A stretch of DNA of 64,000 nucleotides. Source: Lindgomyces ingoldianus. Taxonomy: Eukaryota; Ascomycota; Dothideomycetes; Pleosporales; Lindgomycetaceae. Positions 33,798-46,169 of the stretch are shown piece after piece; position 1 is the first letter of the stretch; each line of letters starts with the position of its first letter. Below the pieces are notes generated by a model. The model was given only the letters and a program-made list of their open reading frames with translations, made no database searches and had not been told where the DNA came from. Location of the stretch: positions 321,785-385,784 of the forward strand of contig NW_022985182.1 in assembly GCF_010093535.1 (NCBI RefSeq), read 5' to 3'. Made by a program: the position numbers and the translations under genes.

Positions 33798-35191
33798 CTA
33801 AAATAGTGTCCCCCCTAACCTCCCAATCACATACCCAACACCCGCTCCAACAATCACCCCCTTCTTCAACCACCCATTTAACCCCGCAGCCGCCCCTGTA
33901 AATTGCGCTGGCGGCGCTGACGTCTCGAATCCCCCAATCCCGCTATAGATATAACTCCCAATCCCATCCAACGCACTCGTTGGCAGAGCTGTAGTACTAC
34001 CATCAACGACAAGGAGGGATTCAGACGGTGAAAGCGATATTGGGACACCGTTAACCGTTACCAGAGTGCCAGGGGGGAGTTGCAGGGTTTGGCTGTTGGG
34101 GAGGAGGATGCCAATGTTGGCAGCAGTGGTGATGCTTGGTTGGGAAGCATAAGAGGAGGAGGCGTAAGAGGGGAGTGTATACGTAGAAGTCCCAATTAAG
34201 ATAATGGGCGCAGTGGTGGTGATGGATACTGGGATACCAGAGATTGTTGTGATAGAGCCTGGTGCTAGGGTTTGGCTGTTTGGGAGGAGGATGCCTGGGG
34301 CGGCTGTGAGGAGGGAGAACCCTATTGGGAGGGCGGCTGTGGGGTTGTCCGTTGGTTTGACAGCTGGTATGGGGGGGAAGGATGAAGGGTGTAGCGAGAA
34401 TAGAGCGGTGTCTGTTGGTCTGCTGGGGAGGACTGCGACGGAGGTGGAAGAGGCGGGAAGTGGAGGTGCAGGACGTCCAGCCGCTTGTGTGCTTGATGGA
34501 GGAACTTGAGGAAACGTCTCGGACCTTAAAGTAGGCGAAGATGGTGGGTGCTCAGCATTCCCAGTGCTAGACGTAGGGATTGGACCAGGCGATCCTACAT
34601 CCGATCTCGTTTCCTCTCCATTATCAACCGTCACCACTGGATCGACGACCGGCGGTGATGTGTATGGTGCTGGAAGCAACGCTGCAGCCGTGATGGACTC
34701 AACCTCAGTAACGGTGTGGTTACAAGATGCCCCCGGGGGCTGGACGTCAGTACAAATAGTCGGGAAAACGCTTTTGTTCATAAGTTAATAATATTTAGAT
34801 TTAGAAATAATTCTGGGAATACATACCAAGGCTTAGTCCCCAGGGTCACCGTTCGCAAAACAGAAGGAGCTGTTCCAGTGATCGTGACATAGTTCGTTGC
34901 GTTTGTGCCGTTACTGAAAGGAGTGATGTGTGGCACAATTGTCGCATTAGTATACGTTATAGTCGTCACAACTCCCCATGTTAGCACTCTGGCGGTCGCG
35001 ATGCAGTCCGTGGTTGTTATAAACGATGTGCTGGAACGGTTTGTGAAAGTCCCAGGTACTGGAGAAATGGCTAATGGGGAGATGTTAGTTACGATTATTT
35101 TCTAGGAAGGGCTTCTTCGTCGCTCACTTCGTGGATATTGGAAACCGAGGACGCCGGGAATGGCAGTCCATAATAGCGCGGCTCTGTGCAT
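33798..35191 (-). CDS. Secreted Ser/Thr/Pro-rich cell-surface protein
   Basis: Exons 35191-35128, 35070-34827 and 34770-33798 (426 residues). The short first exon encodes a signal peptide (MHRAALLWTAIPGVLGF). The mature part is Ser/Thr/Pro-rich with several N-glycosylation sequons (NRS, NAT, NGT) and a few Cys in the first 120 residues. Residues about 262-304 and 323-367 form a tandem duplication, each half starting GILLPNSQTL followed by ITTISGIPVS or VTVNGVPISL; the DNA repeat is visible at 34087-34111 and 34268-34292. The tail (399-426) is Gly-rich and hydrophobic (GVIVGAGVGYVIG), without a clear GPI site. Donors are GTGAGC and GTATGT; CTAAC-type branches are present. It is probably a wall or surface protein. 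It is divergent from the protease-like gene. Confidence 0.82.
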
Positions 35192-35625
35192 AATAGGGAA
35201 TTAACAAAGAGCCTTCTCGGAACTGCAGAAACCACGGAGTATCTACGTCAAAGCCAGAAGACCCAGAATCGGTTCAAACTTATATTTGTTCTCTCTCCCC
35301 GCAGCAACTTTTCTGGTTGGCAAATCTTTCTTGGGGCCAGTTTCTCTCTTAGAGGAGTGGCTCGGCCCTCGATGGCTGATTGGATTGCAGGATTCGTATC
35401 CACGTTAACTTTCTCTTCGACAGCCTTGAATCTGCACGCTGGACGCATGATGCAATAAATAACCACCTTTAGCTCGAAAACGCCGCCAGAAATGGGAAAG
35501 CGCTCAGCCTCGTTCATGGCTGTCACTTGCACCCCTGTCGACACCTCGCAAGATAAGACCAAATACGTCGATAACTGTCGTTTAAAATCTAAGATGCTGC
35601 AGACCCCAATCTTCTCTTTTGAAAT
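35192..35625. promoter_or_regulatory. Shared divergent promoter region
   Basis: 434 bp separate the start codons of the secreted Ser/Thr-rich gene (-) and the protease-like gene (+). No defined factor site could be assigned by eye. In-frame upstream sequence of the protease-like gene has a TGA six bases before the chosen ATG. Confidence 0.5.
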
Positions 35626-37284
35626 ATGGCAAACAACAATTTCCCCCCATTCGCGCTCTCTGTAGAGCCATCTGGAAGTTGGCTGGGGAATGATGGATCT
35701 TGGTCACCGTAATCATCTCTCTTCTCAACCCACCAATGCACTAAGGCTAACCAGAAACGTGTAGGTTTGTCATTCAGGTCGGAACGCCTGCTCAGAACTT
35801 CTCCGTTCTACCTGCAACAAACGGCCAGAACACATGGGTCCCAATAGCAGATGATTGCCAAAATCTCAACACAACCAACTGTGGTGCATCTCGCGGAGTA
35901 TTCCCTTTCCACAACGCGCAAAGCCCGGGGTTTCAAACCAATCTTTCTTTGACGTGGAAACCTATTGGGCTGTTCGAACTAGGCCAGAATAGCAACCTGG
36001 GATTCACTGGAAATGGGTTGTCGGGTTACGATATCGTGGGCTTTGTTTCAGACAATGATAGCAGTGCTACTTATATTGACCAGCAGCCGGTGACAGCGTA
36101 TGCTACACCGAATTTCTGGCTGGGACAAATGGGGCTGTCGATACGACGGATGAATTTTCGACAGGATGAGCATCCGAATTCATTTCTGACAAATTTGAGA
36201 GACAGAGGGGTTATTCCGAGTCTTTCTTTTGGATATACCGCTGGAGCTCCATACCGTAAGTCATTTCAATACTTACAGAGGTTGATACCGTAATGCTAAC
36301 TCTGCAACGGGCTCCATCAAAATCCCCGCCAGCCTCACACTTGGTGGCTACGACCAATCCCGTACATCCCCCAAACCCCTTTCCATCCCAATAAGCTCAG
36401 ACACAGACCGCCCCTTAACCGTCGGCCTCCAAAATATCCTCGTCACCAATTCACTAAACGGCACTCTTACACTGTCCGGCAACACCGGCTTCCTTGTTCC
36501 AATCGACTCCTCGATCCCCGAACTCTGGTTTCCACAATCCATCTGCGACAACTTCGCTAAAGCCTTCGGTCTGCAATACCACGAACCTTCCACGCGCTAC
36601 ATCATCTCAGACGGCATCCGTGAGCAGCTTCGCCAGCTGTCGCCAACACTGACGTTTGTGATTGGCACGGGGGTTGTTGAAGGACAAACCACGACCATTG
36701 ATATCCCGTACTCAGCATTCGACCTTCAAGCAGGCTATCCCATTTTCGCGACGACGGTGAGCTACTTCCCAATTCGACGTGCAGCAAATGATTCACAATA
36801 TATGATTGGTCGAGTATTTTTGCAAGAAACGTATTTGGGTGTGGATTTTGAGCGGAAGTATTTTAATCTCAGTCAAGCGGTTTTTGGGACGCCAATGCCA
36901 GCGCCAGATATCGTTACCATCTACTCTACAAATAGTACATCAAACTCCACGGCAAAACCCAACACACCGAATGGACAGGCCGCTGCGAGATTGCCAGTGG
37001 GTGCGATCGCCGGGATCGCGGTTGGAATTATTGTTGTAGTGGTCTTGTTGGTGCTGGCGCTGGTCTGGTGTATTTGGTTTCGGTCGAGGAAGACGGGGAA
37101 TGCGAGTCTACAAGCAGAGTCGAAAGGATACATTCCTTCGGCAGGACGGCTACCTTTAGAGCCGGAGCTCATGGGTGCGGGGATAGAGGAGTTGCCGCCG
37201 GACCATGGGAGGAGTGAAGTTGAAGAATCGAAGGCGGTTGTGGCGGAAGTGGAGGGTTATGTACCTGTGTATGAACTGCGATAA
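35626..37284 (+). CDS. Membrane-anchored aspartic-protease-like protein, catalytic site degenerate
   Basis: Exons 35626-35708, 35765-36255 and 36311-37284 (515 residues as modelled). The fold signature is clear: GNDGSW-SPFVIQVGTPAQ at 21-38, GGYDQSR at 203-209, IDSSIPELWFP at 256-266, IGRVFLQETYLGVDF near 357-371. The first catalytic motif, normally DTG, reads ATNG (45-48), so peptidase activity is doubtful; the second site keeps D257-S-S. A transmembrane helix lies at about 420-448, followed by a basic stop-transfer and a roughly 65-residue cytosolic tail, as in fungal receptor-like members of this family. Two oddities: no signal peptide is encoded, and the second intron has a GTAAGT donor and a GCTAAC branch but no AG acceptor where the frame requires one (CAACGG before GCTCC at 36311). 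Confidence 0.75.
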
Positions 37285-37957
37285 CATTAGAGATACTACT
37301 TGTTGATACTCGTGATGGAATAGGATATGGATCAGATTCAAGACAGATTTTTACATCAATTTAGTTTTTAGGGCTTCTAGTTTTTAGGGGCTTCTATTTG
37401 TAAACGCCAACATGCTGCGAGGTCAGTATAGCATGTGGCCACATAACGTGGAGCATGACCAGGGCAGATACAGTGCATCCTCTCGTCATCTTTTTGGCTT
37501 CTGCTCAAGTGCCCTCCCTACCTGTGTGCTGGGTACCTCTGCGTGCCGGGCCGAATCCGAGGAACTCTGAAATCTGATCCGTTTAGAATCTATACACAAA
37601 TGATATTTCAATAGTTCTGTACAAATTGTGCTCTATCGCCACCACTCAACAATTGAGACCACTTCTACCTTCAAAAATTAGACTAGCGTGGCCGCGTTGT
37701 CGCTCCCAGAATGATGCTAAGAAGTCAACATCAACAATGTCTTTAATGTGGTGTGTAAGTTGCAATATCTTCCGCTGCTCTATTGACTCGCTTTAGAGAC
37801 AGTACGGATGTTGGATGCGGAAGAGAGTAGATGGATTGAGATAGGGGTTAATGTCAGAAGGGAATGATTGAGGTGAGTTATGATTTGAATATGACTGGGT
37901 TTGACGGTTAGCGGAGGCGCCATTGCCTTTTTCTCGAACGTTAAGCTATACCTGCCG
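37285..37957. other. Intergenic, nothing recognised
   Basis: 3' flank of the protease-like gene and sequence leading into the P450 relic. A near-direct repeat TTTTTAGGGGCTTCT/TTTTTAGGGCTTCT is seen at about 37364-37395. Confidence 0.45.
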
Positions 37958-38500
37958 AGTTAAGCATTGAGTTGGTACTTCATGTCATGTTCAACACTAG
38001 TCATATCAACTCTAAGTGTAAATCTGAACGAGTATTTCGAGATAAGCGTCTCGAGAACGAACCAAAGCTGGGTTAGCATAAGATTCTTGCCAACCTATGC
38101 TCTACAACCTGTGGGATGAGGTCCAATAACGATAGCCATTAATAGTAGAAGTAGATGCGAATACATACCAAACCTGAAGGGCGCCAATGCACCCTTGTCC
38201 TTGGTCAGAGGTTCGCTATACCACCGCTTAGGAATGAAGTTAAGTGGCTAAATGAAAACGGTGTCCACATGGCTTTTGTAACCTCGGGTACTCATAGTGG
38301 TCGCAATCACCCACTTTGGAAGATAGTATACCGAGTTATTGTAAGCTTCGTCCCAGAGAGTATGAAGATTTCGTCAATCCGTTGCCATTCCGAGCCGGTC
38401 ATAGGTACCTACCTGTGGTCAACGCAGCAGGAAGAATTCGCATAGAATCATAGATTATGGTGTTCAGGTTGCCCAGAGTTGCGAGAGAATGGATGTCGTA
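37958..38500 (-). pseudogene. Cytochrome P450 remnant (C-terminal third)
   Basis: On the minus strand, segments of a P450 C-terminus appear in the correct order but with stops and frame changes. First comes NLNTIIYDSMRILPA (K-helix ExxR region, here DSMR; about 38430-38480), then FIPKRWYSEPLTKDKGALAPF (PERW region, in two runs; about 38190-38250). After a likely intron comes PTGCRA-stop-VGKNLML (heme-binding Cys loop; about 38070-38110), and finally FVLETLISKYSFRF. A TAG lies inside the heme loop and another before PLNFIP. The N-terminal two thirds, including the I-helix, are missing. It cannot encode an enzyme. Confidence 0.75.
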
Positions 38501-39719
38501 CTGCGTAGATAGGCCCCCTAGCCCTTGATTAATTTCTAGGCGTAGTATGTATACCTTCCCTATACCCCACTTAGGTATCCCTCTTTTAAAAGAAGACCTT
38601 CCCGTTGTCTGCTTCAACCCAGGAGCGTGCTCCATTACTGCTATCATACGGCCATCGGCTCAAGCTCAGGCGTAGAAGGCGCTGCCATTTCCCGCCTTCT
38701 CTCTCAAAGACGTACCATTTGTTGTCTCCCACCGTGACCCCAAACACTAAACCTACGGCACAAATCGTTCCTGCTATCGTGAGTTTCATAACCGCGCGCA
38801 CTGTTGCAGTGGGACTTCTATTTCTAGCAATACATCACATTTGTAGGTGCATGAAGATGCATGACTGGCTTTGTATAGTTTCTCTAATGTGTATATTACA
38901 AAGGACCAGATTCCGGGGAGCCACCTAGTTGACTATACACCTAATTAGGTGTTATTTCGTTGGTGCATGGTTATTTTAAGCTAACATGTCGCGTTTTTAG
39001 GCCGCTCACTTGGGGGCCGCTCACTTCTCAGATACGATAGGTGCTAGAAAAATATAAAGCGAGATGACCGAATAGTAAACTAGACTGCGTTAAAATTGGT
39101 TCTTTATAAAAAGCTTATACTAAGAATAGGCTGGAGGTATAACGCGGAGCGTACTAATATTCTGAAATTACAGTGGAACATGATAAGGCAGAATCAGACA
39201 TGTGTGTGTCTTACTAGAAGTAGGGAGGGAGTTTCTAAGATCTAGAAATCGGCCCTAAAATATCGTGGCATCATTTTCCATGTTAAGCGGCAAGACGCAG
39301 GGGAAGGGTGGAAAATATAGGAAGTGATTTGGGTATCACTTGTACCGCTCGTAAGAGACGGAAGTGTTTAGGATTGACTTTAGAAGTTTGATGGTAAGTA
39401 GCCTAGTCTAAATTTCTTGGGCTCAAAATTGATTTGTTCTTTGCTCATTGCTATTGTGGCTCGCGGGCTGCTGTGCTATTGCTTCATGCGAGATTGGCTG
39501 CCACCGACGGTCTTATCGGGTTAGCAGATGCCGATTTCCATTTCACACCCTACCGAATTTTAGCAACATATTTTATCGACGCATTCACTTGTTTTAGATA
39601 TGCTGTATCTAGTAGTATGATCTAGCGGTCACTTCCCATGCGAACGATTTTCTGGTTATGATTGTTAATTAGAATTTATCTTCCGCCGTCACTCCCTCGT
39701 GCTCCTTCCCCATACCCAT
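38501..39719. other. Intergenic, possible further P450 decay
   Basis: About 1.2 kb with short frames only. A minus-strand frame at 38586-38801 starts with a hydrophobic segment (MKLTIAGTICAVGLVFGVTV) but continues without family features. No repeats seen. Confidence 0.4.
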
Positions 39720-42290
39720 CTATGAACTCCCAATCCCAGCGCCGACAGGGCAGTTCGGAACATTTGCTTGCCACGCAATCTTCGCATATGCCGGGAGATA
39801 GCTATTCGTTGTAAACTTCTTATCCATGTAGTATGTTATCATGCTCGTTGTATAATTCCCTCCCACATCAGGTGTGTTCAGTGCTTTGATGATATAGCTC
39901 GCGATAAAATCTAGGAACACGAGGTCGACTTTTTCAGGAGTGGAACCATCAGTCGGGAATGATGCATTGGCTTGGAGATCGTTGGGTTGAGGGTAGTTCG
40001 GAATCCGAGAGTGCACTGTATCGTCGCCGTCGGTACCGAAGTCATCGGTTGTTGTGTGCCCAGGAGTAGGAGCTGTGGATTGCCGGCGGATGAGATGGCC
40101 TGAGGGCCTACCTCGAGCATGTAGAGCGGAGGTCCCATGGACAAGCGGTGGGTCGAGGCAAACATCTCGGTCGCCAAGCACAGGAGAAAAGTTCAAATCT
40201 TCGTTTGTAAGACTGGCGTCGCGTTTCTTCTTCTGGAAAGGGCCGGCATTGAGTATGCCTAGCACCTTGGATGCGTGCGAGTACGGCACATCGGAGAGGA
40301 ACTGGAAGGCGTCTTGAAAGGGCGAAACAATGAAAGAGTCATCATAAGTAAAGGGTCCTTTGGCCAGGTCGAACCGAAGACTACCTGTGTTGATAATGAT
40401 GAGCCTGGGAATATTCTTACGAGTTTCGTTTACGACGACCGTCGAGAGTGCAGTTTGAAGCAATTTGAAGAGATTCCCTTCCGCGAGGAAAGGCTTGCAG
40501 AACTGGCAATACGTTTCTGGCGCGCAGCCGTAGAGTTTGGTAAGGTTGAGTTTCGCCCGCTCGGAAGTGATCTCGGAAGTTACGGACAACCCGTTCGAGG
40601 TGTCAAATTTTGTGTACGGCTGGCTACCTTCGGCATGGTATGCGAACGTCATTCGATTCCAATCGAGATATCGTCGGGCGTAGCGCAGATCCGAAGGAGC
40701 GGTGGGAAGGAGCGACTCTACACTTACTGTGCTGGTACTCGCTGGTGGATTTGCGCGTCGAGTGGGGTTGGGAACGCCTTTGGGGTTGTGTTTGGCTTTG
40801 CAAGTCGATGATTTGATGCCGGACATTGCGAGCCAACCTAACGTCTCGCAATATTGACCTTTCGTAAGTTAGCTACCAGAAGCCCCACATGACATTACAA
40901 ATCCTGTTAGTTTTCTTACCTGATTCAAGGCCGGTTGCTTTGTTGTCTGCGAGGAAAATAACAATTAGCATAAGTATTTTTAGACAAATTTTGAACAAGT
41001 CCAAGGTTGCATAAGCTTCTATTGTTTGATGCACTGTGGTGCATCATACTACATGACACCTCGGTTGAAGCGTCAATGCGAAGGCAATGGCATATGATAC
41101 ATACTAGAAATTCAACATACCATATATAGTAAAGTCACGAATATGAGTGTGACCACCGAACGCTTGAATAGGCACATCTGGTCTCATCTTCCGGATAGTG
41201 CTGAAGAGAGTCCCAAAGGTGCTGGTGGATGCATTCCTTCGAACTGGATTATGGCCAATGACTACGAAGAGATCGATCGGTTTGGTGTAATTTACAGCAT
41301 CCAGAAACCATTGCTCCTTAACAAGCGAGGCTGTTTTAGTGACCTTAGAGACATTGGAGCTTCCTGTGAAGTCGAACAGGACCCCGAAAGACATGATTCT
41401 TAGGCCTGAATATGGTTAGCAAATTTGAAATTACGTTGAACTATTCACATGTCATACACGACGGGTTTAGAATAGACGACTTCATCTTTTGCATGTTCTT
41501 CTGGGTTCAATAGGCAGTCTCTACCCGAAAGCATTCAAGCAGGGTTTACCACTGTGCATTCATTTTCCACGACCCGCCACGTGCAAACGACTGTGAATTA
41601 AGTAGAATAGGATACTCACCTTGCTCCGTAGTGAAGTACCTATACTTCGCCCCAATATACTCAAATTGGCCCGTCTTCGGGTTGATGATCTGGACATTGC
41701 TCGTGAGGTACTTGTCCCCATACACCTTCGAGAAGTTGTTAAACGTCTCATACGCAATTTCGGTAACGTAAAGTTCATGATTCCCGATACTGAGCAAATC
41801 GTAATCGACATTCTCGAAAATCGCATTTGACACCTTCCCGTTTGGTGATGTTGTGTCGCTGAGGCCAGCACCATCATGCAGGTCCTGCACGTGTCAGCAA
41901 TCAGCCAATCGAATGGCTCGTTCCGTCTTGAAATGGAATACGAATACGCACACCCGTGTCAACCAGCAAGAGATCGACCCCCAATTTCCGTGCCTTTTGC
42001 TTCATGTGCCTTGTGAAGCTCACGTAGTCGCCCCAATCTGCACCGTAGTTTTGCTCTTTAATATGCCCTTCTAGCCAGCCGTGGGTGTCTGTCGTGTGTA
42101 GGAAGTTGATTTGGCCCCATTCGAGCGGTCCTTTTGGTCCTGTAGTTGCATTCTGGGCATCAGGCTGCATCCGGCGTACGTTCCGAGTCAGGACGACATC
42201 GTTTTGGGGACCGTAGCAGCTGTGGCCGCCTTCGCAAGCCAAAGATATTGCGATTGCAGTCGCAAGAGCAAACAGAGTCGAAGCCAACAT
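39720..42290 (-). CDS. Secreted calcineurin-like phosphoesterase / 5'-nucleotidase family protein
   Basis: Exons 42290-41952, 41884-41620, 41405-41121, 40946-40920 and 40858-39720 (684 residues). A signal peptide ([20 protein letters not shown]) is followed by the metallophosphoesterase motifs: D68-T-H70, D111-T-G-D, GNHE at 147-150, GH253NPVRR, and GGH287TH289. These bind two metals and hydrolyse phosphomonoesters, typically of nucleotides. The C-terminal half resembles the 5'-nucleotidase substrate domain (about 305-684), with a Pro/Thr-rich, partly disordered insertion near 530-590. All introns are GT-AG; intron 2 is 214 nt, long for this locus, and exon 4 is only 27 nt. N-glycosylation sites support secretion. 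The exact substrate is not predictable from sequence. Confidence 0.88.
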
Positions 42291-45200
42291 CTCGACGATC
42301 GCTCGGTGAAGGATTGAGAGACGGAAGGAAAGAAAGGATGACTTGCCAGGCTATAAGAGCAGATGTAGGTACAACCACGTGCAGCCTTGATAAGTCTCCA
42401 CAAGCTCTTCTCCAACCAATACATGCGCCGCTGATACAAAGGTTGGAGCCGTAACACCTTCCCGATTCAATAATGCAGCCCTCGCTTAAGGCTGACTATA
42501 CTGTTTTCAGGTAGGGAGATCGACAGTGTCGGCATTGTCCTATCAGGATATATACCATACATTTGGTAGGGGACCACCAACCTGGATTTTGGGATTTGCT
42601 TAATTTAATATAGAGAAGAATTCCGGGTTTGAAAGGTTTAGAGCGACACCATCCTTTCTCGCCAATGTGAGAGGTAAAAGGTTGTTGCCCAAGTCCACCC
42701 CAAAAACAGTCAGTCCTAATGGAAGGTAGTATTCTCTTGACTTTCTCCTAAACACAGGCCAAATCTTTCTGTGAAGCGCTCCTTATACGCTAAAATGTTA
42801 CAGATGATGGTTTAACGAATAGTTCGGGTTGCGCTTATGTTAGTATACGGCCCAAACGGAAAGACGTCCTACATAAACATTCTATCCAAGTCAAGCACTT
42901 TCGTGAGTAGAAGGCATTGCTAATACGTTTGGAAACTGTAGGAAATGTTCCCATCTAGGTGGCAAATACAGGTTACTGTCTCGCGCCTCTTTCTAGCTGA
43001 ATTAAGGGATTCGGAAGTTAATAGCGGAGAGAATGAGGATATTGCGAGCGCGATACTTGAGTCTGTAGATGCAGGAGTATTCGGCGCTACTAGCCTATAT
43101 ATTAACCGTAAACGATCACCGTAGCTTGCAAAGCCATCGCAAACTCTTGTGCAAGACTTGCAATGATATCACGCATCATGGAGTTTGACCCTCTAGCGCT
43201 CGTGAAGGAACTATGTATTAAATTAGCTGGCTTGGCTAGTAAACGCTGAATGAGAGTCCTCACCAAAGTCAGCAACACAACTTCTCTCATAACTAACAAC
43301 GCCGGACTACCCGTAAACAACTACCGCCATCGCCTCCTCCTTCTTGGTGGCAGTCAATTTGCAAGGGGATAGCTGGTGGCAGATCCGGCGGCTTAGGTGC
43401 AGATAGGTTGAAACGACGCTTCGAGGTACGGCTAAACAATATTAGAAAAGCAGTTTTAAGACAGGATTCGTACTGGGGGGTAAGAGACATACCGGTAGCG
43501 TGAGCTCCCATAACAATACTGCTCCCTTTCAGAGGCTATCTACATGAGAATGCAAATGTCATCAGCCCATCTATCAACCATGAAATGAGGTGGGCGCACA
43601 TAAAGTTGACACTAGCCGTTACAGTGGCCGTGTCATTCAGTGATGGCGATGAACTTTGACGTTGACGAGGATGTCGCTGAGAAGTTGTTCGTTGAGCTAA
43701 GAACTTCCCAACATAGTTAATGGCATCCTGTTGTGTAGCGATAGCTTCCCCTCAAGATCATCTGAGCTAGTAGCGGCTTCTTCCCCCCACCCCACCCCAC
43801 ATACTGACGAAGCAAAATGGCACTCAGGTGCAAATTCGCATGATCGCTCGTGAAAGCCCGCCTTTTCCAAACTTTTTATAATTCTAGAGTCCTTAGATAC
43901 ATGGAAACAAAGTTAAAATAATACCTCAACAACTTTGGAAAACACACGGGACGAGAGGAAGGGTTAATGCTTAGAGGAAAAGGCCTGGTGAAATTGATGA
44001 ATACTATCCGACGCCATCTACCCTCGAGACCTCATGGGAGGTACCATACCAGAGGTGCGAACTTCTAGTAAAACGGCCCGACTAAAAGGAAATATTTTGA
44101 AGTGGCCAAGGATTTGGAATACTGCGCCCTCTAGCTTTTAAGTCCTTGGGAAAATGCATTCCGAGAGTTTCACCGTGCGGAAGGGCTGCAAGGCGTCTTG
44201 ATGCTAGAATTTAGCACACACCAGTGCAATCACACCAGGGGAGGAGTACAAGTATCGAAAGATCGGACTAGGCACGAACTATTCCACAATGACTTAAACG
44301 TGGCGTAATGTTCTCGGCGTATCCACGGAATCCCACTCGCTGAATTCGGCTTTCTTATGTTACGAATGCTAGCGTTTCGCTTCATCATGGTCCCTCGCTC
44401 GGAGCAGAATGACCAAAATGAAACTATGGACGATTTTGAAGAGTCAGATATTGTTTCCTCGGACAACATTAATTTTCGGCCTTGGTCTTCCAATGTTTCT
44501 GGGGGTAGATATAGATCAAAGAAACCAAATGTTGAAAGGTTTAATTCGCAAGAATTGGTAAACTAGTAAGTTATGGAGGCCTTAGCCTCAGTCGAGCCTT
44601 GACTAAGTTGCAGGAATGTCCAGAATGTCCAGAATGCCCATCTTCAAAATTTCGGAGAGTGATAGAAACAAAGGCTCTCGGACCGGGCACAGTAGTCATT
44701 TCTTTGGTCCTAAATGAGATTGGGGACCCGCAGGTTAAGCTCAATCTTCAGCCTCGGGGGCTTGGAACACAATGAGAGCCCCTGGCACAGTACGTGATTC
44801 CATCTAACCAAAGCAAACAGTGATTTTACATGAAAGCCATTCAAATTTACCGATGAGCAAACTTTTTAGCTTCAGTTCTGACGAAAGGATCGATATGGAA
44901 TCCGGTTTCATGTCAAACACTCAAAGATTTATACAGTCATATAATTTTATTTTGCATCTTCCATGAGGTATTAGTTCGTCGGATATGCCGAGCCGTATTT
45001 AATTTACTACAGCAAGAACCTTTAATGACGGGGTAACTCAAAGAATTAACGCTGAATTAACTTCAGCAGTGCAACGAGCTAGTGCAACTTATTAGTTGAT
45101 TGAATCAACAGAGGATTCGACGAATACTCACCTAATTCATCTCATTTATACTACAATCCAATTATTGCGGAGCCTAACTGTACCTTTTCATCGCAGTATT

Positions 45201-46169
45201 GAAGATATGTTAAATGAGAATATTTATTTGGAATAGCTCATAACCCATCTAGCCAGCAGAGAGGAAAGGCAGCATTACATGAAACCCTCAACAATATTGC
45301 AGTCTCAATGCTATAGCGGATAGGTGTAATCCCTTGATTGTTATTATGAAATCTATTTTTCTCTTCTTCAAAGCTCTTGTTTCATTTACAGCTTGTCTAT
45401 GTAATACTCCAGGATTCGGGATGTTCTTGAAAATGGCTGTCAAGAAATAAAATAGAAAGATGAGTGGAGACTAGTACCAAGATTACATATACGGTAATTA
45501 ACGTCTGCCGTAACCCAGCTCCTCACGCTAACCAGGTTTGTGTCATTGATTTGAATGGTTGTGACGTCCCGCGTGCCGAGCTTTGATGTCGTGCAAGATA
45601 TATAGTCGATAGCACGTCTCTAGTAACTATTCAAATCCGATTATCAAGCTTGCGCCTAACCCTTTTAATGAGATAAGCTCGCTGAGTCTGACCTAGGTGA
45701 GGACAGATCTGGCTAGATTTAGCTGTCCAGATCATCCAAATGGGTCTACATGGTCACGTGAAAGGCTGGCATGTGACGTCGTGGTTGTCTTCATCCAGAT
45801 CCTGTAAGTGTGAAATTGATTGACCATAGGTGAAAGTTAAGCTCACATGACTTTGTGGATCTAGGGCATCGAAAGTTCAACGGGCAGAACTTTATATAGA
45901 AACCAGGACTGATGAGGGAGTAATCTCTGCTGCGCACTAACCCAAAATAGATAGTATCCCTGTCAAGGAGACCGTGCCCTAAGAACAAATCGAAATGCAT
46001 ACCGGAAACCGATTTCGCTTGTCAGAGTGACTCCTAGAGGCTCTTACACAGGGTAGCTAAATCAATGGAACGGCGCATCTTGCATTAGGGGACCAATTGG
46101 ACTGCTATTTAGGGCGTATTCTAGAGCTTTACAGTGTGGGATTGTCATCGCCACCAATGTCACCAAATC
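42291..46169. other. 3.9-kb intergenic region, no supported gene
   Basis: Mixed composition with several AT-leaning stretches. A minus-strand patch near 43320-43500 reads PKPPDLPPAIPLQIDC and could be a decayed exon, but neighbouring frames carry stops and no family is recognisable. No LTR, tRNA or tandem array was seen. It could include a relic too old to name. Confidence 0.5.

Noticed and set aside
40054..40811. Plus-strand frames of 87 and 178 codons opposite the phosphoesterase
   Set aside because: Shadows of the last exon; the minus-strand reading has conserved family sequence and consistent splicing.
43102..43511. Two 72-codon minus-strand frames
   Set aside because: No start, splice or domain evidence; mentioned only as a possible decayed exon.
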